A stretch of 34,135 bases of DNA from a bacterium (GTDB lineage Bacteria > Bacillota > Clostridia > Christensenellales > UBA1242), in the NCBI GenBank assembly GCA_024692805.1, contig JAILMD010000062.1:1-34135 (forward strand). The letters are read 5' to 3'. The position numbers were made by a program, and so were the translations under genes. The notes under the pieces were generated by a model. That model did not search any database and was not told the origin of the DNA. It saw nothing but the letters and a program-made list of their open reading frames with translations. Shown one piece after another: positions 26,473 to 34,135 of this stretch (position 1 is its first letter; the number at the start of each line of letters is the position of its first letter).

Positions 26473-29067
26473 ATGGAAAAGAATTTTGAGCCAAAGAAAG
26501 AAGCTGAAATTTATAAAAGATGGGTTGATAATGGGCTCTTTAAGCCAAAAAGCGATAAGGGAATAAAAACCGGCGAAAGTTTTTCAATTATTATGCCTCC
26601 GCCAAACATTACCGGCCAACTTCATATTGGTCATGCCCTTAATAACACTATGCAAGACGTTTTAACAAGATATAACAGAATGCAGGGCAAGAATTGTTTA
26701 TGGGTTCCTGGAACTGACCATGCTTCAATTGCAACGGAAGTTAAAATTATTGAAGCGCTTAAAAAAGAAGGCTTAACTAAAGAAAAACTTGGCAGAGATG
26801 AATTTTTAAAACGCGCTTGGGCATGGAACGATAAATTCGGCGGAAGAATTAAAACCCAACTTAAAAGTCTTGGTTGCAGTTGCGATTGGGATAGGTGCGC
26901 CTTTACTATGGACGAGCCTAGGCAAAAAGCCGTTTTAAAAGTTTTTAAACAACTTTATGATGAAGGCTTAATTTATAGGGGTAATAAGATTATTAACTGG
27001 TGCCCTTGTTGTAAAACAGCGCTTAGTGATGCTGAAGTTGACCATGTTGACGAAAGCGGTTTCCTTTGGCATATTAGATATCCTTATGCCGACGGAAATG
27101 GTTATCTTGTTGTTGCAACAACACGCCCTGAAACCTTGTTTGGTGACGTTTGTGTTGCTGTTAACCCGGAAGACAAACGTTATGCTGATAAAATTGGCAA
27201 AATGGTAATTCTTCCAACAGTAAATAAAGAAATTCCTGTTGTTAGTGATAGTTATGTTGAAAAAGACTTTGGAACGGGCGCCGTTAAGATAACGCCTGCT
27301 CATGACCCTAATGACTATGAGGTTGGTAAAAGGCATAACCTTAGCCCAATTTGCGTTATGAACGATGATGGAACAATGAACGAACTTGCTGGGGTTTATA
27401 ACGGGCTAACAAGAGAAGATTGCCGAAAGAAACTTATTGAAGACTTAAAGAAGGCTAACCTTATTGAAAAGATTGAGCCATATACTATTTCAAAGGGCCA
27501 TTGTTATAGGTGCCATACCGTTGTTGAGCCAATGATAAGCAAACAATGGTTTATGGATATGAACGAAATGGCGAAAGTTGCTTTAAAAGCCGTTGATTCT
27601 GGCGAGTTAAAAATCATTCCTAACAGGGTTGAAAAGATTTATAGAAACTGGCTAATCAACATTAAAGATTGGTGCATTTCAAGGCAACTTTGGTGGGGCC
27701 ATAGAATTCCTGCTTATTATTGTGATGATTGCGGAAACACTATGGTTAGTGAAAATAACGTAACTAAATGTAACAAATGCGGAAGCAACCATATTCATCA
27801 AGAAGAAGACGTTCTTGACACATGGTTTAGTTCTGCGCTTTGGCCATTCTCAACGCTTGGCTATCCAGAAAAAACTAAAGACCTAGAAGATTTCTTCCCA
27901 ACAACAACGCTTGTTACTGCGCAAGATATAATCTTCTTCTGGGTTGCAAGAATGGTTATGCTATCAACTAAAATTATGGGCAAAGTTCCATTTAAAAACG
28001 TTTTAATTAACGGAATTGTTAGAGATGATGAAGGCAAGAAGATGAGCAAATCTTCAAACAATGGCGTTGACCCAATTGAAATAATTGATAAATATGGCGC
28101 TGATAGTTTAAGGTTTAGCTTGCTTTTAGGAAACGGAACTTGCAACGACTTTAGGTTTAGCGAAACTAAAATTCTTGAAGATAGGAAGTTTATAAACAAG
28201 GTTTGGAACGCCGGTAAATTCTTAGAGCTCTGCATCAGCCAAACTGAAGGCGAACTCAACTTTGAAAAAACTGACTTAAACGTTTTTGATAAGTGGATTT
28301 ATTCAAAACTTGATGCTGCGATTAGCGACGTTGTTAAGTTTATGAACCAACTTGATATAAATATGGCAGTATCGAGAATTTATAACTTTGTTTGGGATGA
28401 ATTCTGTGATAACTATGTTGAGTTAACGAAGCCTTATGTTTATAGCGAGAATAAAGAGGAAAGACGTCACGCAGTTGCTATTTTAAAAGATGTTTATATT
28501 AACATCTTAAAGTTATTGCATCCAATTATCCCATTTATAACCGAAGATATTTATTCTAACTTTGCTAGCGGGTTTTTAATGGAACAAAGTTATGCAACTA
28601 GCGTTGGTAAGTTTAAACAAGAAAAAAAACTTGTTGATAAAATTATTTCAACAATTAAAAAGATAAGAGAGATTAGGCTTATTTATAACGTTGTTCCAAG
28701 CAAGAAGTTAACGCTTATTGCTAACGCAAATGATAAACCAAGCGTAACAAAGGCCGAATTAGTTTTATCTAAAATGGTTAATATTGAAAAAGTTATTTAC
28801 GTTAAACCAGCTGAAGAAACTATTGACTTTGTCACTGAAATTGGCGAACTAGGGCTTTTAAAGAGCGAAGTTATTGACAAAGAGAAAGAAAAAGAAAAAT
28901 TAACAAAAGAGCTCGAAGCCGTTGATAAAGAGATAGAGGTTTTAAAGGTAAGGCTTGATAATCCTAACTTTATGACAAAAGCGCCAAAGAACTTGATTGA
29001 TGAGCTAAAAGCAAGGTTTGAATATCTTTCAAACAGCAAAAAAGCGATAGAAGCCAAATTAAAATAG
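26473..29067 (+). CDS. valS: Valyl-tRNA synthetase
   Basis: MPPPNITGQLHIGHALNNT, KWCISRQLWWGHRIPAYYC-type motif, GKKMSKSSNNGVDP, C-terminal coiled coil. Confidence 0.96.
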   Translation: MEKNFEPKKEAEIYKRWVDNGLFKPKSDKGIKTGESFSIIMPPPNITGQLHIGHALNNTMQDVLTRYNRMQGKNCLWVPGTDHASIATEVKIIEALKKEGLTKEKLGRDEFLKRAWAWNDKFGGRIKTQLKSLGCSCDWDRCAFTMDEPRQKAVLKVFKQLYDEGLIYRGNKIINWCPCCKTALSDAEVDHVDESGFLWHIRYPYADGNGYLVVATTRPETLFGDVCVAVNPEDKRYADKIGKMVILPTVNKEIPVVSDSYVEKDFGTGAVKITPAHDPNDYEVGKRHNLSPICVMNDDGTMNELAGVYNGLTREDCRKKLIEDLKKANLIEKIEPYTISKGHCYRCHTVVEPMISKQWFMDMNEMAKVALKAVDSGELKIIPNRVEKIYRNWLINIKDWCISRQLWWGHRIPAYYCDDCGNTMVSENNVTKCNKCGSNHIHQEEDVLDTWFSSALWPFSTLGYPEKTKDLEDFFPTTTLVTAQDIIFFWVARMVMLSTKIMGKVPFKNVLINGIVRDDEGKKMSKSSNNGVDPIEIIDKYGADSLRFSLLLGNGTCNDFRFSETKILEDRKFINKVWNAGKFLELCISQTEGELNFEKTDLNVFDKWIYSKLDAAISDVVKFMNQLDINMAVSRIYNFVWDEFCDNYVELTKPYVYSENKEERRHAVAILKDVYINILKLLHPIIPFITEDIYSNFASGFLMEQSYATSVGKFKQEKKLVDKIISTIKKIREIRLIYNVVPSKKLTLIANANDKPSVTKAELVLSKMVNIEKVIYVKPAEETIDFVTEIGELGLLKSEVIDKEKEKEKLTKELEAVDKEIEVLKVRLDNPNFMTKAPKNLIDELKARFEYLSNSKKAIEAKLK

Positions 29068-29074
29068 AAAAAGA

Positions 29075-29106
29075 AACCGAATTTATTAAAATTCGGTTTT
29101 ATTTTT
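29075..29106 (+). terminator. Terminator downstream of valS
   Basis: AACCGAATTT-atta-AAATTCGGTT-ttattttttt. Confidence 0.85.
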
Positions 29107-29150
29107 TTAAAAATTTCAATATTTTATGAAATCTAACAAAAACAAATAAT

Positions 29151-29157
29151 TTCGACA
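29151..29157 (-). promoter_or_regulatory. Candidate 0A box upstream of spo0A
   Basis: TTCGACA on + strand = TGTCGAA on - strand (0A box core TGNCGAA), about 120 nt upstream of the spo0A ATG. Confidence 0.5.
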
Positions 29158-29273
29158 TTTTAGTTGAAATTAGTTAAAATTAAGACACACCATTTATAAC
29201 GTTTTTGTTTTTTTGTGAAAGTTTTTGTGATAATCTTGAATTGTCGCACTCAAGGTAGCGAAAAGGAGATTTT

Positions 29274-30029
29274 ATGGAACAAATTAGTGTTATTATAGCA
29301 GATGATAACGAAACACAAAGAAACAAATTAGAAAAAGTTTTAAGCGAAAACCCAGAGATAAAAGTTGTTGGAATCGCTAATAAGGGGAGCGAAGCGCTTG
29401 AACTTATTAATAAATTTAGGCCAGCGGTTGCGGTTATTGACGTTTTGCTTTCAGGAAGTGATGGTTTTTTCGTTATGGAGGAGTGTAAAAAACAAAACAT
29501 TCCAACAAAATTTTTAATTCAAACGGCGCTTTCAAGCGATACTTTCGTTGCAAAGGCAATGAGCCTTGGCGCAACATATTATATGATAAAGCCTTATGAT
29601 GAAAGCATTTTGGCTAATAGAATTGTTGATTTAGTTAGCGAAAACTTTAGCGAGGGCTTTAATGTTGTTAGTGATTCAAAAACGAAACAAATTGACGAAA
29701 AAATTAGCAATATTTTTATAACTGTTGGAATTCCTGCTCACATAAAAGGATACCAATTTTTAAGGGAAGCAATTAAACTAGCAATCAATAAACCAGATAT
29801 CATTAACAGCATAACCAAAGAGCTTTACCCAAGCATTGCTAATCATTTTAACACCAGCGCTAGCAAAGTTGAAAGGGCAATAAGGCACGCTATTGAGGTT
29901 GCGTGGAACCGCGGAAAGATTGAAAATATTAATTCAGTTTTTGGGCTTAAAGTTTATTCAAGTAACGAAAAACCAACAAATGGCGAGTTTATTGCGCTTG
30001 TTGCAGATAAAATGTTAATTGAATCATAA
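29274..30029 (+). CDS. spo0A: Sporulation master response regulator Spo0A
   Basis: Receiver with IIADDN, VIDVLL, KPYD; C-terminal VGIPAHIKGYQFLREAI and KVERAIRHAIEVAWNRG. Confidence 0.96.
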   Translation: MEQISVIIADDNETQRNKLEKVLSENPEIKVVGIANKGSEALELINKFRPAVAVIDVLLSGSDGFFVMEECKKQNIPTKFLIQTALSSDTFVAKAMSLGATYYMIKPYDESILANRIVDLVSENFSEGFNVVSDSKTKQIDEKISNIFITVGIPAHIKGYQFLREAIKLAINKPDIINSITKELYPSIANHFNTSASKVERAIRHAIEVAWNRGKIENINSVFGLKVYSSNEKPTNGEFIALVADKMLIES

Positions 30030-30142
30030 TTAAAAATAAAAAAGTTTTAAAAAAAGGTTTACAAACATTTTCTTTTGATATAATATATTGCTAGTTGTAA
30101 CAAAACTAAACTGGTTTATGTAATATATCTTAAGGAGATATT

Positions 30143-30661
30143 ATGGAAAAAGGTAAGAAATACAAGAAGTGCCCTAGATGTGAACTTAACTATATTCTTG
30201 AAGATCAAGATTATTGCATGGTTTGCTTAGCGGAAATGAAACTAGTTGATGATCCTAATGATGATGATCTTGAAATTTGCCCAATTTGTGGCGTTAATTA
30301 TGTTAGCATTGATCAAGCAATGTGTGATGAGTGTGCTAAAAAGAGAACGCTTGATGACATTGTTGATGAGCGTGATGATTCAAAACTTGGCTCAGATGGT
30401 GATGACGAGGGTGGCGAAGAAACAACTTCAATTGATGACCTTAAACCAGAAGATGATGATGTTGAAATCATAAGTCTTAGCGAGCTTGGAGAAGATGAAG
30501 ACGACTTTGATGATGAAGATGACGAAGATGAAGACGATTCATTTAGTGAGTCAATCCAAGATGATGATGACTTTGAATATGTTAACCCAGATGATTTTGA
30601 TGATGATGAGCTTGAAGATGAAGATGACGACAAACTCGATGACGAAGATGACGATGAATAA
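30143..30661 (+). CDS. Hypothetical protein: two zinc-ribbon-like CxxC modules plus long Asp/Glu-rich tail
   Basis: CPRCELNYILEDQDYCMVC and CPICGVNYVSIDQAMCDEC followed by roughly 100 residues dominated by D/E; SD AAGGAG. Confidence 0.8.
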   Translation: MEKGKKYKKCPRCELNYILEDQDYCMVCLAEMKLVDDPNDDDLEICPICGVNYVSIDQAMCDECAKKRTLDDIVDERDDSKLGSDGDDEGGEETTSIDDLKPEDDDVEIISLSELGEDEDDFDDEDDEDEDDSFSESIQDDDDFEYVNPDDFDDDELEDEDDDKLDDEDDDE

Positions 30662-30670
30662 TTAAAATTT

Positions 30671-30701
30671 AAGAAAACTCTTTAAAAGGGTTTTCTTTTT
30701 T
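30671..30701 (+). terminator. Hairpin terminator
   Basis: AAGAAAACtcttt-aaa-agGGTTTTCTT-ttttt. Confidence 0.75.
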
Positions 30702-30747
30702 TGTTTAAAAAAATGTTGTTTGGCAAAAATTTTTGCGAGGTGAATTT

Positions 30748-30990
30748 ATGAGAAAAAACTCAATAAACTTAAATGATATTGCCGAGCAAATAAAAAGCAT
30801 GAAGGGCGAAAGTGTTAAAATGAACGTAACCAAGGGCCGAAAGCGAATTCAAAAATATACCGGAATTATTGAAAGCATTTATCCTAATCTTTTTACGGTT
30901 AAAATAGATAACCCAATTGCTCAAGATTATTTAAGTTTTTCATATAACGAAGTTTTATGTGGTCAGGTTAAGGTAACGAGAAACAAATAA
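30748..30990 (+). CDS. veg: Veg-family protein
   Basis: NLNDIAEQIKSMKGESVKMNVTKGRKRIQKYTGIIESIYPNLFTVKI...SFSYNEVLCGQVKV; SD GAGGTG. Confidence 0.88.
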   Translation: MRKNSINLNDIAEQIKSMKGESVKMNVTKGRKRIQKYTGIIESIYPNLFTVKIDNPIAQDYLSFSYNEVLCGQVKVTRNK

Positions 30991-31059
30991 TTTTTTTAAA
31001 AACGTCATAATCAAAACTTTCTAGCATAGAATTCTAAAAACGGGTATGGAGGGAAGATT

Positions 31060-32517
31060 ATGGCGTTTTCACAAACAGAAACCAATTTTAGAGTTCAAAA
31101 GAAGGTTGAGGCTTGTCAAGTTAATATTAAAGATAAGATTTTGGCTTCAGTTAGTTCACCAAAGCAAATTATGGGCTACACGGTTACCCCAAGAATAACA
31201 AGCGTTGAAGAGGTTGGCGATGTTGTTAATTTTTCAGGAAATGCTTGCGTTAGCGTTATGTTTTTAAACGCAGATAATGAGGTTAATGGGGTTAGAGAAA
31301 ACGTTGAGTTTTCTTCAAGTTTTGAAAAGAGCAATTTAACAGATATTTGGCTTAACCCAATGATTAATGATAGCAGCTTAACAATCGCTGAAAATGAAGC
31401 CAAAGTTAGTTTTAACGTTAAAATTGATTGTTTTGGTCAACAAGAAACCAACATTTGTCAAATTAGTGAAAATGATGAAAATGTTGTAACAAAAACTGAA
31501 GATAAAACTGTTTTAAACCTTTCTTGTGCTTCGAGCGAAGAATTTACTTTAAGCGAAGAAATTAAAGAGTCAAAAGTTATTGAAGAAGTTGTTTTGGCTA
31601 GCGCAATTGCCAACGTTTTAGAAGTTTCTAGTGAAGAAAATATGGTTGTTGTAGGCGGTGTTTTAAACGTTAAATTAACTTATAAAACAGGTGATGATTT
31701 AACAACTTCAGTTAAAGAAATTCCTTTTAAACAAGAATTGGCTTGCGCTGGGGCAACGCCTGATGATAACGCTAACGTGAGTTTATATTTATCTAATTTA
31801 AGCGCATCAATAAACTCTAATGAAAGCGCTGAAAATGAGACAAATATTAGCGTTATAGCAAGTTTTAATGCTATTAGTTATTGTTATCAAGAAAAAACAA
31901 TAACCCAAGTTGTTGACGCTTTTAGCACGGCTAGCGAAACCAATACAATTTTAACTGCTGATTGCGTTAATAGTTATTTTAGTGAGCCATCAAAAATTCA
32001 ATATGCCGATAGCGTTATTAACATTGAAAATTACCCAGAATTTGATGAGATAGTTTCAGTTAATGCTTGCCAAACTTATCTTTCAGGGAATAATGAAGGC
32101 GTTGTTGCAACTATTGTTTCGCTTAAAGATAGAGAGGGCAATATTATTAGCATTAATGAAAATGTGCCGGTTATAATTTCTGGTGAAGTTGGCCAAAATG
32201 TTCAGGCAATCGTTTCTAATTATCATAATAGGGGCGGTAAAGAACTTGAAATAAATTTTGTTTTTGCCAGCCAAGTTTCAAGCGTTAAAGAAACAAACCT
32301 AAACTATGTTTCAAACCTTGAAGAAATTAGCGAAATTGTTGATGAAAGCGATATGAAAATGTATGTCGTTAAAGAAAATGAAACGCTGTTTGACGTTTGC
32401 AGGGCCCTTAAAGTTAATCCTAGTGTTGTTGCTAGTCAAAATGAAAATACTGACTCTTTAACTAAAGGAGATAAGGTTTTTGTTTATTTCCCCAAAACTG
32501 CAAACTTTGAAGAATAA
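31060..32517 (+). CDS. SPOCS (DUF3794)-domain protein with C-terminal LysM
   Basis: Repeated SPOCS-like segments (KILASVSSPKQIMGYTVTPRITSVEEVGDVVNFSG...); C-terminal MYVVKENETLFDVCRALKVNPSVVASQN...LTKGDKVFVYFPK LysM. Confidence 0.85.
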   Translation: MAFSQTETNFRVQKKVEACQVNIKDKILASVSSPKQIMGYTVTPRITSVEEVGDVVNFSGNACVSVMFLNADNEVNGVRENVEFSSSFEKSNLTDIWLNPMINDSSLTIAENEAKVSFNVKIDCFGQQETNICQISENDENVVTKTEDKTVLNLSCASSEEFTLSEEIKESKVIEEVVLASAIANVLEVSSEENMVVVGGVLNVKLTYKTGDDLTTSVKEIPFKQELACAGATPDDNANVSLYLSNLSASINSNESAENETNISVIASFNAISYCYQEKTITQVVDAFSTASETNTILTADCVNSYFSEPSKIQYADSVINIENYPEFDEIVSVNACQTYLSGNNEGVVATIVSLKDREGNIISINENVPVIISGEVGQNVQAIVSNYHNRGGKELEINFVFASQVSSVKETNLNYVSNLEEISEIVDESDMKMYVVKENETLFDVCRALKVNPSVVASQNENTDSLTKGDKVFVYFPKTANFEE

Positions 32518-32522
32518 ACGCC

Positions 32523-32559
32523 AAAAAGTGCTGAAATCTTAAAAAATTCAGCACTTTTT
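32523..32559 (+). terminator. Hairpin terminator
   Basis: AAAAAGTGCTGAA-atcttaaaaaa-TTCAGCACTTTTT. Confidence 0.85.
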
Positions 32560-32582
32560 TCATTTTTTAAACCTAAAATTGC

Positions 32583-32591
32583 GGAAATAAT
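32583..32591 (+). promoter_or_regulatory. Possible SigF-type -10 (GGNNANANT) of spoIIR, overlapping an alternative TATAAT
   Basis: GGAAATAAT at 32583-32591; TATAAT at 32592-32597; -35 region not a good SigF match. Confidence 0.3.
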
Positions 32592-32606
32592 TATAATGAG
32601 GTTTTT

Positions 32607-33155
32607 ATGAAAAAGTTTTTAATTGTTTTAGGTTTAATAATTTTTATTGCTAGTTTTTTGTTTATTGCCTTGCCAAAAAATTCAAGCGCAACAGCAATTA
32701 GCAAAGAGGCTTATGTTAGAATTCATATTAGGGCGAATTCAAATTCAAGCGCTGACCAAGAAGTAAAGTATAAGGTTAAAAACGCCGTTGTTGACTTTCT
32801 TACGCCAATAATAAGTGAGTGTTCAACAGTTAGTGAAGCGCATAACGCTATTGCGAAAAATTTACCAAAAATTGATAGCGTTGCCGATAAGGTTTTAAAA
32901 GAAAATGGTTTTTATTATGGCGCGCATTCTAAAATTAATGATGAGTATTTTCCAACGCGCGCCTATGACGATTTAGTTTTAGATGAGGGAATTTATGACG
33001 CCCTAATTGTTGAACTTGGGCAAGGTGTTGGCGATAACTGGTGGTGTGTTGTTTATCCGCCATTATGCTTTATAGGCGCGGAAAACACGGGCACTAACTC
33101 GATAACTTATAAATCAAAGATTGTCGAAATTTTAAAGAATTTGAATATTTTATAA
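32607..33155 (+). CDS. spoIIR: Stage II sporulation protein R
   Basis: YVRIHIRANSNSSADQEVKYKVKNAVVDFLTP...GIYDALIVELGQGVGDNWWCVVYPPLCF. Confidence 0.95.
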   Translation: MKKFLIVLGLIIFIASFLFIALPKNSSATAISKEAYVRIHIRANSNSSADQEVKYKVKNAVVDFLTPIISECSTVSEAHNAIAKNLPKIDSVADKVLKENGFYYGAHSKINDEYFPTRAYDDLVLDEGIYDALIVELGQGVGDNWWCVVYPPLCFIGAENTGTNSITYKSKIVEILKNLNIL

Positions 33156-33200
33156 TAAAATATAATAAAATATAAGAAAATATTTGAAAATATTTGAAAT
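33151..33200. repeat. Five 10-bp units with phased A tracts
   Basis: tataataaaa|tataataaaa|tataagaaaa|tatttgaaaa|tatttgaaat. Confidence 0.85.
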
Positions 33201-33233
33201 TAATGTTAGAATAAACTTAAGAGGAGAATAGGA

Positions 33234-34135
33234 GTGGAATTAGACATAACTAGTCAGGCTAACTTAAACCTTATTAATATTCAAGAGTTAAGAGCGCTTG
33301 GTGCTTCAATTGGCGTTAGGGCTCCTTCAACTCTTAAAAAGCCAGAGCTTATTGAAAAAATTACGGCTATTATAACGGGCAAAACTTTGCCAGAACTTAA
33401 AAAAGATAACCGCGGAAGGCCAAGCAAACAGCGTGACATTTCTAAGTTTCACGAAATGGGGCTTTCTTTTGACAGCATTTATAACCCAGCATTGGGCTCT
33501 GTTGCTAGCCAACATGATGAAAATTCTTATCTTGTTAGCAATGATTTAAACTATTTAACAGGTTTTGCTATTAAAGGTAAAACAGGTTTTAAAATTAAAA
33601 AATTCCCTTATGTTGACAGCGCTGATGACGCTTTTGTTAGCGAGGGTTTAGCTAGAGATTATGGCCTTAAAGATTATGACGAAATAAAATATTTGCTTGT
33701 TAATAAAAATGCTCAAATTAAGGAAGTTTCTAAGATAATAAGCGTTAATGGCCAAGAATTAAGTGAGGCTGAAATAATTTTTAACAGGCTTAATGAAGTT
33801 GAAAATAATGCCGTTGAAAAAGTTGCGATTGATAATAAAACAATTAAGGTTGCAAAGGGCAAGAGAACGCTTGTTTTTGCTAATCCAACTTATGAAACTA
33901 ATGAAAGTGACGCGCTTTGTTTAGCGCTTGCTAAAAAAGACAACAGGCTAGTTATTAACCTTAAAGTTGATAAAGAAAGAGAAACTAACCAAGAATCTGG
34001 TAAAATTGAAGATTACTGCGCGCTTGTTACTGATGATCCTAGAAAGATTGAATATTTAGTTAAAAACGCTATAATTTCGGCTAAAAAGGGCGTAACAGAA
34101 GGCAAGCAGGTTTATTTAGTTATTGATTGGCTTGA
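33234..34135 (+). CDS. Partial: divergent Rho-like protein, apparently lacking a functional Walker A motif (truncated by window edge)
   Basis: GTG start with GGAG/GAGGAG upstream. Open to window end. LINIQELRALGASIGVRAPSTLKKPELIEKITAII (Rho_N-like), AFVSEGLARDYGLKDYDEIK (cf. Rho YVSPSQIRRFNLRTGDTI), AKGKRTLVFANPTYETNESDALCLALAK, RKIEYLVKNAIISAKKGVTEGKQVYLVIDWL (cf. Rho Walker B region). Confidence 0.7.
   Translation, partial: MELDITSQANLNLINIQELRALGASIGVRAPSTLKKPELIEKITAIITGKTLPELKKDNRGRPSKQRDISKFHEMGLSFDSIYNPALGSVASQHDENSYLVSNDLNYLTGFAIKGKTGFKIKKFPYVDSADDAFVSEGLARDYGLKDYDEIKYLLVNKNAQIKEVSKIISVNGQELSEAEIIFNRLNEVENNAVEKVAIDNKTIKVAKGKRTLVFANPTYETNESDALCLALAKKDNRLVINLKVDKERETNQESGKIEDYCALVTDDPRKIEYLVKNAIISAKKGVTEGKQVYLVIDWL

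Noticed and set aside
30313-30633. Antisense 106-aa poly-Ser ORF
   Set aside because: Mirror of the GAT/GAA codons of the acidic tail on the opposite strand; low-complexity artefact.
33122-33128. TGTCGAA (0A-box core) in the 3' end of spoIIR, upstream of the Rho-like gene
   Set aside because: A 7-mer like this is expected a few times by chance in this window and it is inside coding sequence; not enough to call.
33151-33200. CRISPR-like repeat array
   Set aside because: 10-bp units without spacers; interpreted as phased A tracts, not CRISPR.

Overview
AT-rich window from what looks like an endospore-forming Firmicute (Clostridia-like gene content). It is mostly core genome: rubrerythrin, a PflX-like radical SAM protein, RlmD, a two-gene SufC/SufB-D module, TyrS, SpoVG, MurC, RpmE-PrmC-PrfA, UvrC, MurB-PHP-WhiA-DnaE, an SsuABC-like ABC transporter, ValS, Spo0A, Veg, a SPOCS/LysM protein and SpoIIR. 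I saw no rRNA, tRNA, CRISPR array or clear mobile element. The most interesting observations are: (1) a partial CDS at the right edge, missing from the ORF track, that reads like a Rho factor (Rho_N, RNA-binding and ATPase-like segments) with an apparently destroyed Walker A motif, preceded by five 10-bp phased A4 tracts; (2) several genes (rlmD, the 7.56-kb gene, uvrC, the 14.8-kb gene) whose strong promoter -10 boxes lie only 6-10 nt before the ATG with no Shine-Dalgarno, suggesting leaderless mRNAs; (3) an uncharacterised HELRH...EKEAD zincin-like protein; (4) a nested inverted-repeat element between prfA and uvrC; (5) a perfect 24-bp inverted repeat at the left window edge; (6) a two-zinc-ribbon protein with a long Asp/Glu tail; (7) conserved clusters that appear to lack rapZ/yvcK and rho. 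All assignments were made by eye from protein motifs, without database searches.
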